NCBI RefSeq assembly: GCF_011170125.1
Contig: NZ_BLLN01000003.1
Span: forward strand, 1,560,501 to 1,624,500
DNA from: Streptomyces diastaticus subsp. diastaticus
GTDB taxonomy: Bacteria > Actinomycetota > Actinomycetes > Streptomycetales > Streptomycetaceae
Direction: 5' to 3'
DNA: 64,000 bases
In this document: positions 8,563 to 16,926 of the stretch, one piece after another
Numbering within the stretch: position 1 is the first letter of the stretch
Layout of the letters: each line of letters starts with the position of its first letter
Made by a program: the position numbers and the translations under genes
The notes under the pieces: generated by a model
What the model was told of the DNA's origin: nothing
Seen by the model: only the letters and a program-made list of their open reading frames with translations
Database searches by the model: none

Positions 8563-9426
8563 TCAGCCCTTGGAGGCACCGGAGGTGAGTCCGGCGACGA
8601 GGTACTTCTGGCCCAGCAGGGCGGCCAGGACCACGGGCACGGTGATCAGGGTCGTGGCGGCCATGAGCCCGCCCCAGTCGGTGCTGGCGTAGGAGATGAA
8701 GTTGAAGAGGGTCACCGGCACCGTCTGGGTGCTGTCGTCGGCGAAGACCAGGGCGAACATGAAGTTGTTCCAGCTGAAGACGAAGGCCAGCAGGGAGGCG
8801 GTGGCCGTGCCGGGTGCCGCGAGGGGCAGCGTGATCCGCCAGAAGGCACCGAAGGCGCTCAGGCCGTCCACCTGTGCCGCCTCCTCCAGCTCCACCGGCA
8901 GTCCGGCGAAGAAGCTGATCATGATCCACATGATGAGCGGCACGGAGACGAACATGTGGCTCAGCACGAGCGCCGTGTAGGAGCCGACGAGGCCCAGTTG
9001 CGCGAACAGGTAGTACCAGGGCACCAGCAGCGAGATGGCCGGGACGATGCGGGCGACCAGGATCACCGAGGCCGTGCGGTGCATCGCGAAGCGGCCCACC
9101 GCCCAGGCGGCGGGAACGGCGATCACCGCGGACAGGACCGTGGAGACCACGCCGACCAGCAGCGAGTTGCCCATCGAGCGGACGATCTGCCCGGCCTCGA
9201 AGACGGCCCGGAAGTTCTCCAGCGTCGGGGTGAACCACAGGCCCACTGACGGGTCGGTGACCTGCACGTTGGTCTTGAACGCGGCGGCGAACATCCACAC
9301 CATCGGCAGGGCGAGGACGAGCACCACCAGGACGACGGCGGTCAGCCGGGCGGCGGAGGCGGCCCGGCGGCGCCGGTCGCGGGCCGTGGCGGTGGGCGCC
9401 GGAACGGGTCCGGTTGCAGTGGTCAT
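8563..9426 (-). CDS. Carbohydrate ABC transporter permease (MalG-like)
   Basis: A 287-residue inner-membrane permease beginning MTTATG at 9426, where its ATG overlaps the preceding permease's TGA by four bases. Six hydrophobic segments are visible, and the EAA loop that contacts the ATPase reads EEAAQVDGLSAFGAFWRITLP. It pairs with the MalF-like permease upstream. No ATPase gene is present in the operon; in Streptomyces a shared ATPase such as MsiK usually energises such CUT1 importers. A longer reading toward 9936 is only frame extension. Confidence 0.92.
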   Translation of the reverse strand: MTTATGPVPAPTATARDRRRRAASAARLTAVVLVVLVLALPMVWMFAAAFKTNVQVTDPSVGLWFTPTLENFRAVFEAGQIVRSMGNSLLVGVVSTVLSAVIAVPAAWAVGRFAMHRTASVILVARIVPAISLLVPWYYLFAQLGLVGSYTALVLSHMFVSVPLIMWIMISFFAGLPVELEEAAQVDGLSAFGAFWRITLPLAAPGTATASLLAFVFSWNNFMFALVFADDSTQTVPVTLFNFISYASTDWGGLMAATTLITVPVVLAALLGQKYLVAGLTSGASKG

Positions 9427-10385
9427 GCGTTCTTCCCTCCGCCCCGGCGGCGCATGAGGACGACGACACCGATGATGAACAGCGTGAACAGCACCAGGAC
9501 GGCGGCGGCGAGGCCGTACTCCTGGTAGTCGAAGGTGAGGCCGTAGGCGTAGACGTTGAGCGTCTCCGCCTCGAAGTCGGAGCCGCCGCCCGGCCCCTTC
9601 GTCGCGTACAGCAGGTCGAAGGTCTTCAGCGCGTCGACGGCACGCAGGACGAGAGCGGTGGCCAGGGTGGGCGCGAGCATGGGCAGCACCACGTACCGGA
9701 AGCGCTGCCAGGGGCCGGCGCCGTCCACCAGGGCGGCCTCCTCCGGCTCCTGGGGGAGCGTGGTGAGCCCGGCGAGGAGCAGCAGCGTCATCATCGGTGT
9801 CCACTGCCAGACGTCGATCAGCATGAGGGTCGGCAGGGACTGCCCGACCGAGCCGAGGAACTCCTGACGGGGCAGGCCGACGGAGGCCAGCAGGTGGTTG
9901 GCGATGCCGTTGGTCGGGTCCAGGATCAGCAGCCACAGAATGCCGATCGCGACCGGAGCCGCGAGCAGCGGCACGATCAGGACGGTGCGCACCCAGCGCA
10001 TCCCGCGGAACGGCTTGCGCAGCAGCATCGCCAGCGCGAGACCGAGCACGGTCTCCAGCAGCACGGCGCCGACGGTGAAGGAGACGGTACGGCCGACGGC
10101 CGGCCAGAACCGCCGGGTGTCACCGAGCGCGTCGGTGAAGTTGGTCAGTCCGGTGTACCCCTTGCCCGCGTTCACCGCGCCGAAGGCGTCACTGGCGCTC
10201 AGGTCCAGGGTGAAGACCAGCGGAAAGATGATCATGGCGCCGACGAACAGCAGGGCGGGCGCGAGCATGGCCCACTTCAGCCGCCGGTTGGCCTGCTCGA
10301 AGGTGCGGGTGCCCCGCGGCGGGGCCGGGCGCGGCGCCGGCGGGGTGGCCTCGGCCGGAGCCGGGGCGAGTCCGGTGGTGCTCAT
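9423..10385 (-). CDS. Carbohydrate ABC transporter permease (MalF-like)
   Basis: A 320-residue CUT1 permease with a Pro-rich cytoplasmic N-terminus (about 35 residues) and six predicted membrane segments. The EAA motif reads EEAALVDGAGPWQRFRYVVLP. Its ATG overlaps the TGA of the solute-binding protein gene (ATGA at 10382-10385), and its own stop overlaps the next permease start, so all three are coupled. The substrate is probably linked to mannonate metabolism because manD ends the operon. Confidence 0.92.
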   Translation of the reverse strand: MSTTGLAPAPAEATPPAPRPAPPRGTRTFEQANRRLKWAMLAPALLFVGAMIIFPLVFTLDLSASDAFGAVNAGKGYTGLTNFTDALGDTRRFWPAVGRTVSFTVGAVLLETVLGLALAMLLRKPFRGMRWVRTVLIVPLLAAPVAIGILWLLILDPTNGIANHLLASVGLPRQEFLGSVGQSLPTLMLIDVWQWTPMMTLLLLAGLTTLPQEPEEAALVDGAGPWQRFRYVVLPMLAPTLATALVLRAVDALKTFDLLYATKGPGGGSDFEAETLNVYAYGLTFDYQEYGLAAAVLVLFTLFIIGVVVLMRRRGGGKNA

Positions 10386-11713
10386 CGGGACTCCTTGTGG
10401 CGGTTGTCGCGGACCAGGAAGTCGGCGAACTCGGCATCGGCGTCACGCGCGGCCGGTCCGACCGGCTCGCCGAGGATGCCCGCGACGAGCGGGCGGCCGA
10501 TGATGTCCCGGGCCCGGCCCACCTGGAGGACGCGGGGCCGGTCGTAGCCGAGACCGCGCCGGGCGTTGACCCGCATCGACTCGGCCAGTTCGGCGGGGAA
10601 CTTCTTGAGGGAGCGCGGGTCGGACCAGACCGACGCGCGCGCTCCGGGTATCCCCGCCTCCTGGAGCTTCCGGGACTGCTCGACCCCGGCCGCCCACCGG
10701 ATGAACTCCCAGGACTCGTCCCGCAGGCGGGAGAAGGCGTTGATGCCCAGGCTCCAGGAGGGGATGTTGTGCGGCCGGGCCCCGGCGGGTCCGGCGGGGA
10801 ACGGGGCGAACCCGACCGACTCACGGACCTGCTCGGTGGCCACCTTCGGGTCCAGGAAGCTGCTGTAGACGGCGTCGGCGTCGATGTAGAAGGCGGCCCT
10901 GCCCTGCGCGAAGACCGGCATGGCCTGCTCCAGGCTCATGTTGGTCGCCCCCGGCGGACCGGTGCGGCCCAGCAGCCGCCCGTAGTACGTGTACGCCGCG
11001 AGCGCCTCCCTGCTGCCGATGCCCGAGGCGCCGTCGACCACGAAGTCGCCGCCGTGCGAGTAGAGGAAGCTCGACCACTGGGAGACGGCGCCGCTGCGCT
11101 GGCCGCGTCCGACGAACCCGTACCGCCCCCGGCGCCTGTCCGCCGCCTCCAGCGAGGCGGCCATCAACGCGTCGAGGGTGCCGGGGACGCCGCCCAGTTC
11201 CTCGGCGAGATCCTTCCGGTAGTACAGGACAGGCCGTTCCGTGACCACGGGCACGCTCAGCACCTTGCCCCTGGTCGCCGAGGCGGCACGCGGGGCGTCC
11301 TGGAAGTCGGACCAGTCGAAGCGCGCGTCACCCTTGACGCGGTCGGTCAGGTCCACCAGCCAGCCGTTGTGCGCGAACAGCGTCTGCTCCTGGAGGGCGC
11401 GCACCATCATGACGTCCACGTCCGAACCGGAGGCGTTCAGCTTGACGTTGTAGCTGCTGGCGAGCTGGTCGGCGGTCAGCAGTGTCATGGAGACCCGGCG
11501 CCCGGCCAGCTCCTCGAACTCGCCCAGTCGCCGCTTGACCGCCTGCGACCACACGTGGTTGATCGCCATGATGCGCAGCGGCGTGCCGGACGACGCCCCG
11601 CCCTTCCCCGGACCGCAGGCGCCGAGCGCCGTGGTGCCGACCGCGGCCGCCGCCGAAGCGGCGGCGAACCGGCCGAAGGAGCGCCGGCTCAGAAGGTGGC
11701 TGCTCGTGGACAT
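10382..11713 (-). CDS. Sugar ABC transporter substrate-binding lipoprotein (Tat type)
   Basis: A 443-residue extracellular solute-binding protein (family 1). The N-terminus has a twin-arginine motif (SRRSFGRF, residues 9-16) and a lipobox ending at Cys33 (TALGAC), so it should be exported folded and anchored to the outer membrane face. The ATG at 11713 is preceded by AGGCAAGGGACGG. The frame stays open far upstream but without family similarity. It is the first gene of the operon with two permeases and manD, and lies directly behind the operator at 11755-11787. Confidence 0.92.
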   Translation of the reverse strand: MSTSSHLLSRRSFGRFAAASAAAAVGTTALGACGPGKGGASSGTPLRIMAINHVWSQAVKRRLGEFEELAGRRVSMTLLTADQLASSYNVKLNASGSDVDVMMVRALQEQTLFAHNGWLVDLTDRVKGDARFDWSDFQDAPRAASATRGKVLSVPVVTERPVLYYRKDLAEELGGVPGTLDALMAASLEAADRRRGRYGFVGRGQRSGAVSQWSSFLYSHGGDFVVDGASGIGSREALAAYTYYGRLLGRTGPPGATNMSLEQAMPVFAQGRAAFYIDADAVYSSFLDPKVATEQVRESVGFAPFPAGPAGARPHNIPSWSLGINAFSRLRDESWEFIRWAAGVEQSRKLQEAGIPGARASVWSDPRSLKKFPAELAESMRVNARRGLGYDRPRVLQVGRARDIIGRPLVAGILGEPVGPAARDADAEFADFLVRDNRHKESR

Positions 11714-11730
11714 CGCCGTCCCTTGCCTCT

Positions 11731-11796
11731 CTGCACGAACGTACGCGACCCTTCGGACCACGTGGTCCAACTGGTAGGACCAGTTGGGTCGTGCAG
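11731..11796. promoter_or_regulatory. Nested palindromic operator upstream of the sugar ABC/manD operon
   Basis: Three nested symmetric elements occupy the start region. A perfect 21-bp inverted repeat, CCAACTGGT-AGG-ACCAGTTGG, lies at 11767-11787 and fits the FadR-subfamily GntR consensus TnGTnnnACnA. A perfect 14-bp palindrome GGACCACGTGGTCC lies at 11755-11768. Outer arms CTGCACGA (11731-11738) and TCGTGCAG (11789-11796) are also complementary. The 3-bp spacer distinguishes the main site from the DasR (dre) consensus, which has four. The obvious ligand is the GntR protein encoded at 12902-13690. Confidence 0.7.
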
Positions 11797-11929
11797 AAAC
11801 GTAACAGGCGGAAACGTCGCCGCGACACCCCTCAGGCAGAGAATCTCGCCGGCCGGACCGCGAGGAGAGGCCCGGCCGGGGGAAGCGGACCGGCGTACGG
11901 CGGTCGGAGGGGTGTGCCAAAGTCTGAAC

Positions 11930-12847
11930 ATGCTCGAGATCGTGGTGATGACGGAGAACGGGGAGCGGCACGTCCGCGTCTCCGCCGGGGGGCTGGCGGG
12001 GCTGGTCCGGCGGATCGGCGGTGACGGCGACCGGTTCCTGGTGGCCCAGCGGATACCCGACCTGCCTGATGTCTTCACCCAGGTGTGGCACGAGGCCGGT
12101 GGCGACTACACGCTGGAGTACCGCGACGGTGCCGCCGGCCGGCAGTTCCAGGCGAGGGTCGGCGAGCCCGAGGCCGTGATCGCGGCAATGACCGGCTGGG
12201 CACGCCAGGAGGCCGGATGGGACGGTGGTCCGGCCTGGTCGCTGCTGGACCTCGGCCCGGCCCGCGAGGTGCCGCCGCTCAGCCTCGGCGAGGACGAGCG
12301 TGAGAAGTTGGAGAAGCAGGTCCGGGAGACGCTGGCCGGCGGCTACGTCTCCCGCGCCGAACTGGCCGAAGTCGCCGAGGAGTACCTGGTCACCGAAGAC
12401 CGCCGGCCCGTCTCGCGCGAGCAGGCGCGGGCGCTGGCCGACCGCTTGTGGCTGGAGCGGGTCGCGGAGACGGCCACGTGGCAGGGCGAGACGGACCCTG
12501 AGCGGGTGACGCGGGCGTTCACCGCCCTGGCGGACACCGGTATCACGGCCCGCGAGAACTTCACCTGCTGCCGTGGCTGCGGCCACTCCGAGATCGGCGG
12601 CGAGGGGGAATCCGACGCGCGCGGCTTCGTCTACTTCCACAGCCAGTGCACGGACTCCGCCGTGGCCGGCCACGGCCTGACACTTTTCCACGGCGGCTTC
12701 GACGGCTCCTCCGCGACCGCCGCGGCCATCGGTCACGAGGTCGTCGCCGCGCTCCAAGCGGTCGGTCTCCACACCGAGTGGGACGGTACCCCCGGCCAGG
12801 CCATCACCGTCGCCCCGCTGGACTGGCGCCGCCGCCTGATCGGCTGA
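11930..12847 (+). CDS. DUF6891-like protein of unknown function
   Basis: A 305-residue soluble protein starting at ATG 11930 behind GGAGGGG. The N-terminal third is acidic and unassigned. The C-terminal part has CCRGCGHSEI (a possible metal-binding CxxC), GFVYFHSQCTD, LTLFHGGFDGS and GLHTEWDGTPGQAI, which I associate with the DUF6891 family of actinomycetes. It is divergent from the ABC operon and convergent with the GntR gene, so it is probably an unrelated insertion between the regulator and its operon. No function can be proposed from sequence. Confidence 0.75.
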   Translation: MLEIVVMTENGERHVRVSAGGLAGLVRRIGGDGDRFLVAQRIPDLPDVFTQVWHEAGGDYTLEYRDGAAGRQFQARVGEPEAVIAAMTGWARQEAGWDGGPAWSLLDLGPAREVPPLSLGEDEREKLEKQVRETLAGGYVSRAELAEVAEEYLVTEDRRPVSREQARALADRLWLERVAETATWQGETDPERVTRAFTALADTGITARENFTCCRGCGHSEIGGEGESDARGFVYFHSQCTDSAVAGHGLTLFHGGFDGSSATAAAIGHEVVAALQAVGLHTEWDGTPGQAITVAPLDWRRRLIG

Positions 12848-12901
12848 AGGTGCCTCCACCCCGGCCGTGACCCACTGGTCAGGGCCGCCGCGAAGACGCC
12901 C

Positions 12902-13690
12902 TCAAGCCCGGTCGCCCTGTCCGAGCAGGGCCTCGATGTGGTTGCGCGCCATGAGGTCCACCTGGACGTCCAGGTCGGCGCCGTAGGTCCGCAGGCCCAG
13001 CATCAGGTGCTCCCGCATCCGCTCGGTGGCCAGCTCCTCGTCGCGGGCCTCCAGCGCCTCGAAGATCTCCGGATGGTGCGGCACGCCCGGCGCGCCGATC
13101 GACGGGTCGGAGTTGGAGCGGAGCATCAGCTCGAACATCATCCCGCTGATCGACGAGAGCATGATCCGCAGCACGGGGTTCTTGCTGGCCACCGCGATGG
13201 CGTCGTGGAAGGCGAGGTCCGCCCGCGCCTTGTCGACCACGTCGTTCGCTCCCTCCAGGTCGTCGCGCGCCGTACGCAGCGCCAGGAAATCCTCGTCGGT
13301 GGCGCGTCGGGCGGCCAGCCGCACCATCTCCGTCTCCATCGGGATACGCGCCTCGATGAGCTGGCGGACCGTGGGCCGGCCCGCCCGGTACAACGCGTCG
13401 TAGTCCCGGGCCTGCCCGGAGGTCTGCTCGCGGACGAACGATCCCCGGCCCGGCGCCACCTCGATCAGGTGCTGGGCCTCCAGCCGCCGCAACACCTCGC
13501 GCACGACGCCGCGGCTCGCCTCGAACTCGGCGGCCAGCTCGCGCTCCGAGGGCAGCTTCTGGCCGACCGCGATCCGCCCCGAACGGATGTCGTGTTCCAG
13601 CTGCCGGGCGATCCGCTCCTTCAACAACCCGTGCTGCGCCGGGCCCGACGGCGGGACGGAGGAGGGGGACGAGTGACCGGAGGACCGCAT
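12902..13690 (-). CDS. FadR-subfamily GntR transcriptional regulator
   Basis: A 262-residue regulator. The winged helix-turn-helix (about residues 20-95) contains GQKLPSERELAAEF and SRGVVREVLRRLEAQHLIEV, then GRGSFV of the wing. The C-terminal all-helical FCD domain carries RIPMETEMVRLAARRAT, DLAFHDAI and EHLMLGL, with the Asp/His residues that coordinate metal in this family. The ATG at 13690 was chosen because it gives the normal length. It probably controls the sugar ABC/manD operon through the 21-bp operator at 11767-11787, with a sugar acid as inducer. Confidence 0.88.
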   Translation of the reverse strand: MRSSGHSSPSSVPPSGPAQHGLLKERIARQLEHDIRSGRIAVGQKLPSERELAAEFEASRGVVREVLRRLEAQHLIEVAPGRGSFVREQTSGQARDYDALYRAGRPTVRQLIEARIPMETEMVRLAARRATDEDFLALRTARDDLEGANDVVDKARADLAFHDAIAVASKNPVLRIMLSSISGMMFELMLRSNSDPSIGAPGVPHHPEIFEALEARDEELATERMREHLMLGLRTYGADLDVQVDLMARNHIEALLGQGDRA

Positions 13691-13802
13691 GCGGGCAATC
13701 CTACTGGCTGCCGCCGTCCGGCCAGGGGGCCAGCGCGGGCGTGACGTGGCGGGGACGGCTTCGTTGAGCACGGGTCGGCTCTGAGCGGAAAGGCGAACCG
13801 AT

Positions 13803-15287
13803 ATGCGGCAGTTCCCCCTGGAGACGCTCCGAGTGGCCCCGGGCAGGCTCGTCGAGTGGCGGCTGCGCTCGCCGGACGCACGGCAGGCGCCGGACGGCGG
13901 CCCCGGGAGCGCCCGGCGGGCCTCCTCCAACCAGGACAAGCACTTCACCTCCGCCGAACAGAGCCGGGGATCGGACGACCAGGTGGCGTCCTGGGTCGCG
14001 GTCACCTTCGAACTGTCCGGTCCGCTGGACCGCACGGCGCTGGAGGCGGCGCTGCTCGCCTTCGTCCGCCGGCACGAGGTCCTGCGGTGCGCGTTCCAGC
14101 GCCTCGCCGGTGACCTGTCCTGCGCCTCCTACCCGCCCGAGAACCTGGCCCTGGACACCGCCGAACTGGGCGAGTTCACCACCACGGAGGCGGTCCGCTC
14201 CTTCCTCGCCGACCGGTTCCGCGCCACCATCGACACCCTCGGCTGGCCCCTTTTCACGATGGGTGCCGTGGTCCGCGACGCCTCCAGCACCGTGTACCTG
14301 GCCTTCGACCACATCGTCTGCGACGGCGTGTCGATGCCCAACGTCGTCCACGACATCGCCCGGGCCTACACCGCCGCCCTGGACGGCCGGGAGCCCGAAC
14401 TGCCGCCGACCGGCAGCTACCTGGACTTCGCGGACACCCAGCGCCGCCGCTTCCTCGCGCTGACCGCCGAGGACGCCGGCCTGGACCACTGGCGCGCGTA
14501 CACGGAGCGGGCCGGGGCCTTCTTCCCGCCCTTCCCGCTGGACCTGGGGGTCGAGCCGGGCCGGATGTACCCGATCGTCAACGAGGCCTGCACCCTGCTG
14601 GACGCGGCCGGAGCGGCGGCGTTCGACCAGGTGTGCCGGGACGCCGGGGGGAAGCCCTTCATGGGCGTGATGGCCGCGCTCGCCCGGTCGCTGCGCGAGG
14701 CCGGCGGACCGGAGGTCTACCGCGCCCTCATGCCCGTCAGCGAACGGGGCGACGGGCCCTGGCGGCACGCCGTCGGCTGGTTCGTCAACACCATGCCCAT
14801 CGAGTTCCCGGTCACACCAGGTACGGACCTCCCGGAGCTGATGGCGCACGTGAAGGCCGCCTTCACGGAGATGATCCGCCACGTCGACGTGCCCTTCGTC
14901 CGCGCCTGGGAACTGCTCGCCCCCGAACACTTCGCCGCCCCCGCGTGGCCCTACCCGGTGAACTTCTTCTCCTACATCGACATGCGCCGGTGCCCCGGCG
15001 CGGACCACCACGAGGTGTGGCGCCCCACCACCCACGTCTGGTCCTCCCGCGCCAACGGGGCCTGCCTCTGGTTCCAGCGGGACGACGAGGGACTGCACAT
15101 GAACGTCATCCACGTCGACACGCCGCAGGCCCGCCGGACCATGACCGGCCTGGAGCAGATCCTGTCCCGCACCGTCCTGGAGATCTCGGGCACCGTCGTG
15201 GCACGCCGGCCCTCCGTGTCGACCCTGGCCACCCTGGGCACGCTGCGCCAGCAGGCCGGCGTCGCCCCGGTGGGCGCGGCCCGTTAG
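13803..15287 (+). CDS. Stand-alone condensation-domain protein
   Basis: A 494-residue protein of the condensation / PapA-type acyltransferase superfamily. The catalytic HxxxDG motif is DHIVCDG with His170; the first His of the usual HHxxxDG is Asp. The C-terminal half has VGWFVNTMPIEF and a floor-loop-like region, but I cannot find the DFGWG structural motif of classical NRPS condensation domains. No adenylation or carrier domain is attached and no NRPS gene is nearby. It may act in trans on a carrier protein or acylate a small molecule; the substrate is unknown. A hairpin follows at 15295-15334. Confidence 0.85.
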   Translation: MRQFPLETLRVAPGRLVEWRLRSPDARQAPDGGPGSARRASSNQDKHFTSAEQSRGSDDQVASWVAVTFELSGPLDRTALEAALLAFVRRHEVLRCAFQRLAGDLSCASYPPENLALDTAELGEFTTTEAVRSFLADRFRATIDTLGWPLFTMGAVVRDASSTVYLAFDHIVCDGVSMPNVVHDIARAYTAALDGREPELPPTGSYLDFADTQRRRFLALTAEDAGLDHWRAYTERAGAFFPPFPLDLGVEPGRMYPIVNEACTLLDAAGAAAFDQVCRDAGGKPFMGVMAALARSLREAGGPEVYRALMPVSERGDGPWRHAVGWFVNTMPIEFPVTPGTDLPELMAHVKAAFTEMIRHVDVPFVRAWELLAPEHFAAPAWPYPVNFFSYIDMRRCPGADHHEVWRPTTHVWSSRANGACLWFQRDDEGLHMNVIHVDTPQARRTMTGLEQILSRTVLEISGTVVARRPSVSTLATLGTLRQQAGVAPVGAAR

Positions 15288-15294
15288 GCAGCCG

Positions 15295-15334
15295 CCGGCT
15301 CCGGCGCGGCAGGCGTGTGCCGCCCCGGAGCCGG
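15295..15334 (+). terminator. Hairpin behind the condensation-domain gene
   Basis: CCGGCTCCGG (15295-15304) and CCGGAGCCGG (15325-15334) form a perfect 10-bp GC stem with a 20-base loop, starting seven bases after the stop codon. No T tract follows, which is common for Streptomyces terminators. Confidence 0.6.
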
Positions 15335-15357
15335 GGTGCCCCTCGTGTCCCCGCCGG

Positions 15358-15660
15358 GTTCAACCAGGCTGTTCCACCCACACGTTCCGGTAGGGGATCC
15401 CGCAGCCGGGGGCCTGGAGGCGGATCGCCCCGGCCGCCGGGCCCTCGGCCGCCCCGCCGCCCGCCCGTCGGGCCGTCGACGGCCACGTCGTCGTGGACGG
15501 TGACGCCGCTCCACACCACGGTGATCCTCGCGTCCTCCGGCTTCTTCCCCGAGGCGTCGTACCGGGCCGCGCGGAACGTGATGCCGTACGTCTGCCGGGG
15601 CCCGGGAGCGTGGCGGCGTTCACGTCCGGAGCGTTCTTGCTGTGGGCCGAGACCAAGGCC
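15358..15660 (-). pseudogene. Relic of a DUF1080 (3-keto-disaccharide hydrolase-like) gene
   Basis: The minus strand encodes recognisable pieces in shifting frames: AHSKNAPDVNAATLPGP, then RQTYGITFRAARYDASGKKP and ARITVVWSGVTVHDDVAVDG, then AIRLQAPGCGIPYRNVWVEQ before a stop at 15358. These resemble the C-terminal part of secreted DUF1080 / LamG-like proteins. At least two frame changes separate the pieces, and no N-terminus is present. The surrounding 15335-15811 stretch has no other gene. Confidence 0.65.
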
Positions 15661-15811
15661 GGCCAGAGGCGAACGCGGTCCGGGCGGGACCGACGTGCGG
15701 GCCTGGACGGCGCACCTGCCATCCTCGGCACAGCCGCCGCGACCGCCGGTGGCCCGCACCCGTCCGCGTCACGAGGGGCGGCGCGGACCCGGAAGAAGGA
15801 GCCGTCCACCG

Positions 15812-16918
15812 ATGTCCAGCCGCGTCATCCTCCTCGGCGCCACCGGCTACACCGGCGGCCTCGTCCTCGACGCCCTGCTGCGCCGCGGCCACGATCCGAC
15901 CGTGGCCGGACGCGACCGGGCCGCACTGACGGCGCTCGCCCAGCGCTCCGGCGGCCTCGACCACCTGGTCGTCGACGCCGCCGACCCGGCCCCACTCCGC
16001 GCCCACCTGGACCGTGGGGACGTGCTGGTCACCACCGTCGGCCCCTTCGAACGCTTCGGCCACCCCGTCGCCCAGGCCGCCGCCGAGGCCGGCGCCCACT
16101 ACGTCGACTCCACCGGCGAGGTCGGGTTCGTCCGCGCCCTGCGCGCCCGGCACCACGAGCGTGCCCGGGAGAGGGGCGCGGTGATGCTGCCCGCCTTCGG
16201 CTACGACTACGTCCCCGGTCTCCTCGCCGGAGCACTCGCCGCCCGGGAGGGCGGCGACACGGTACGGACGCTGGACATCGGCTACTTCGCGGCCGGCCCG
16301 TTGCGGCGCGGCATCAGCCAGGGCACCCGCGCCACCATGCGTGACGGCCTGACCCTGCCCTCGCCCCGCCTGCACCGGCGGCGGCTCGTCGACGAGCGGA
16401 CCGCCTCCCGCGTCCGCCGCTTCACCGTCGGCGGGCGCCGCGGCTCCGCCTTCCTGGTCTCCGGCACCGAAGTGCTGTTCCTGCCCGACACCCTCCCCGA
16501 CCTGGCCGACATCACCGTCCACAACGGCTGGTTCGCCGCCCTGAGCCGCCCCGTCTCCCTCTTCTCGGCCCTGGCCAACACCCTCGTCCGCCTCCCCAAG
16601 GGCGCACCGGTGGCGGCCGCGCTCACCCGCCCCCTCCTCTTCGGCCCGCCCGGCGGCCCCGACGCCGCGCTGCGCGCCCGCATCACCTCGCACGTCGTCG
16701 CCGTCGCCTCGACCGGCACCGCGGGCGACCCGCCGGCCGCCGAGGTACACCTCGCCGGCCCCGACCCGTACGGCCTCACCGGTGAGCTCATGGCCTGGGC
16801 CGCCGACCGGCTCGCCAACGGTTCCGGCGCCACGCCCGGGGTCGTCGGCGCCCTCGAAGCCTTCGGCCTCGACCCCCTCCGCGACGCCTGCGCCGGCATC
16901 GGTCTGCGCGCCGTCTGA
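15812..16918 (+). CDS. Saccharopine dehydrogenase-like NAD(P)-binding protein
   Basis: A 368-residue protein starting at ATG 15812. The N-terminal Rossmann fold shows LLGATGYTGGLVLDALL, with the GxTGxxG nucleotide-binding loop at about residues 8-14, and TTVGPFERFGHPVAQAAAEAG. VDSTGEVGFV and PAFGYDYVPG match the saccharopine dehydrogenase-like / trans-acting enoyl reductase family of actinobacteria. The function is probably an oxidoreductase acting on a lipid or polyketide intermediate, but no pathway partner adjoins it. The gene is convergent with the SpoIIE phosphatase gene and only 8 bp from it. Confidence 0.87.
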   Translation: MSSRVILLGATGYTGGLVLDALLRRGHDPTVAGRDRAALTALAQRSGGLDHLVVDAADPAPLRAHLDRGDVLVTTVGPFERFGHPVAQAAAEAGAHYVDSTGEVGFVRALRARHHERARERGAVMLPAFGYDYVPGLLAGALAAREGGDTVRTLDIGYFAAGPLRRGISQGTRATMRDGLTLPSPRLHRRRLVDERTASRVRRFTVGGRRGSAFLVSGTEVLFLPDTLPDLADITVHNGWFAALSRPVSLFSALANTLVRLPKGAPVAAALTRPLLFGPPGGPDAALRARITSHVVAVASTGTAGDPPAAEVHLAGPDPYGLTGELMAWAADRLANGSGATPGVVGALEAFGLDPLRDACAGIGLRAV

Positions 16919-16926
16919 GCCGAGCC

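Noticed and set aside
6082..9249. 1055-codon plus-strand frame across the PPTase-manD region
   Set aside because: It runs antisense to four well-identified genes and has no coherent domain; codon-bias artefact.
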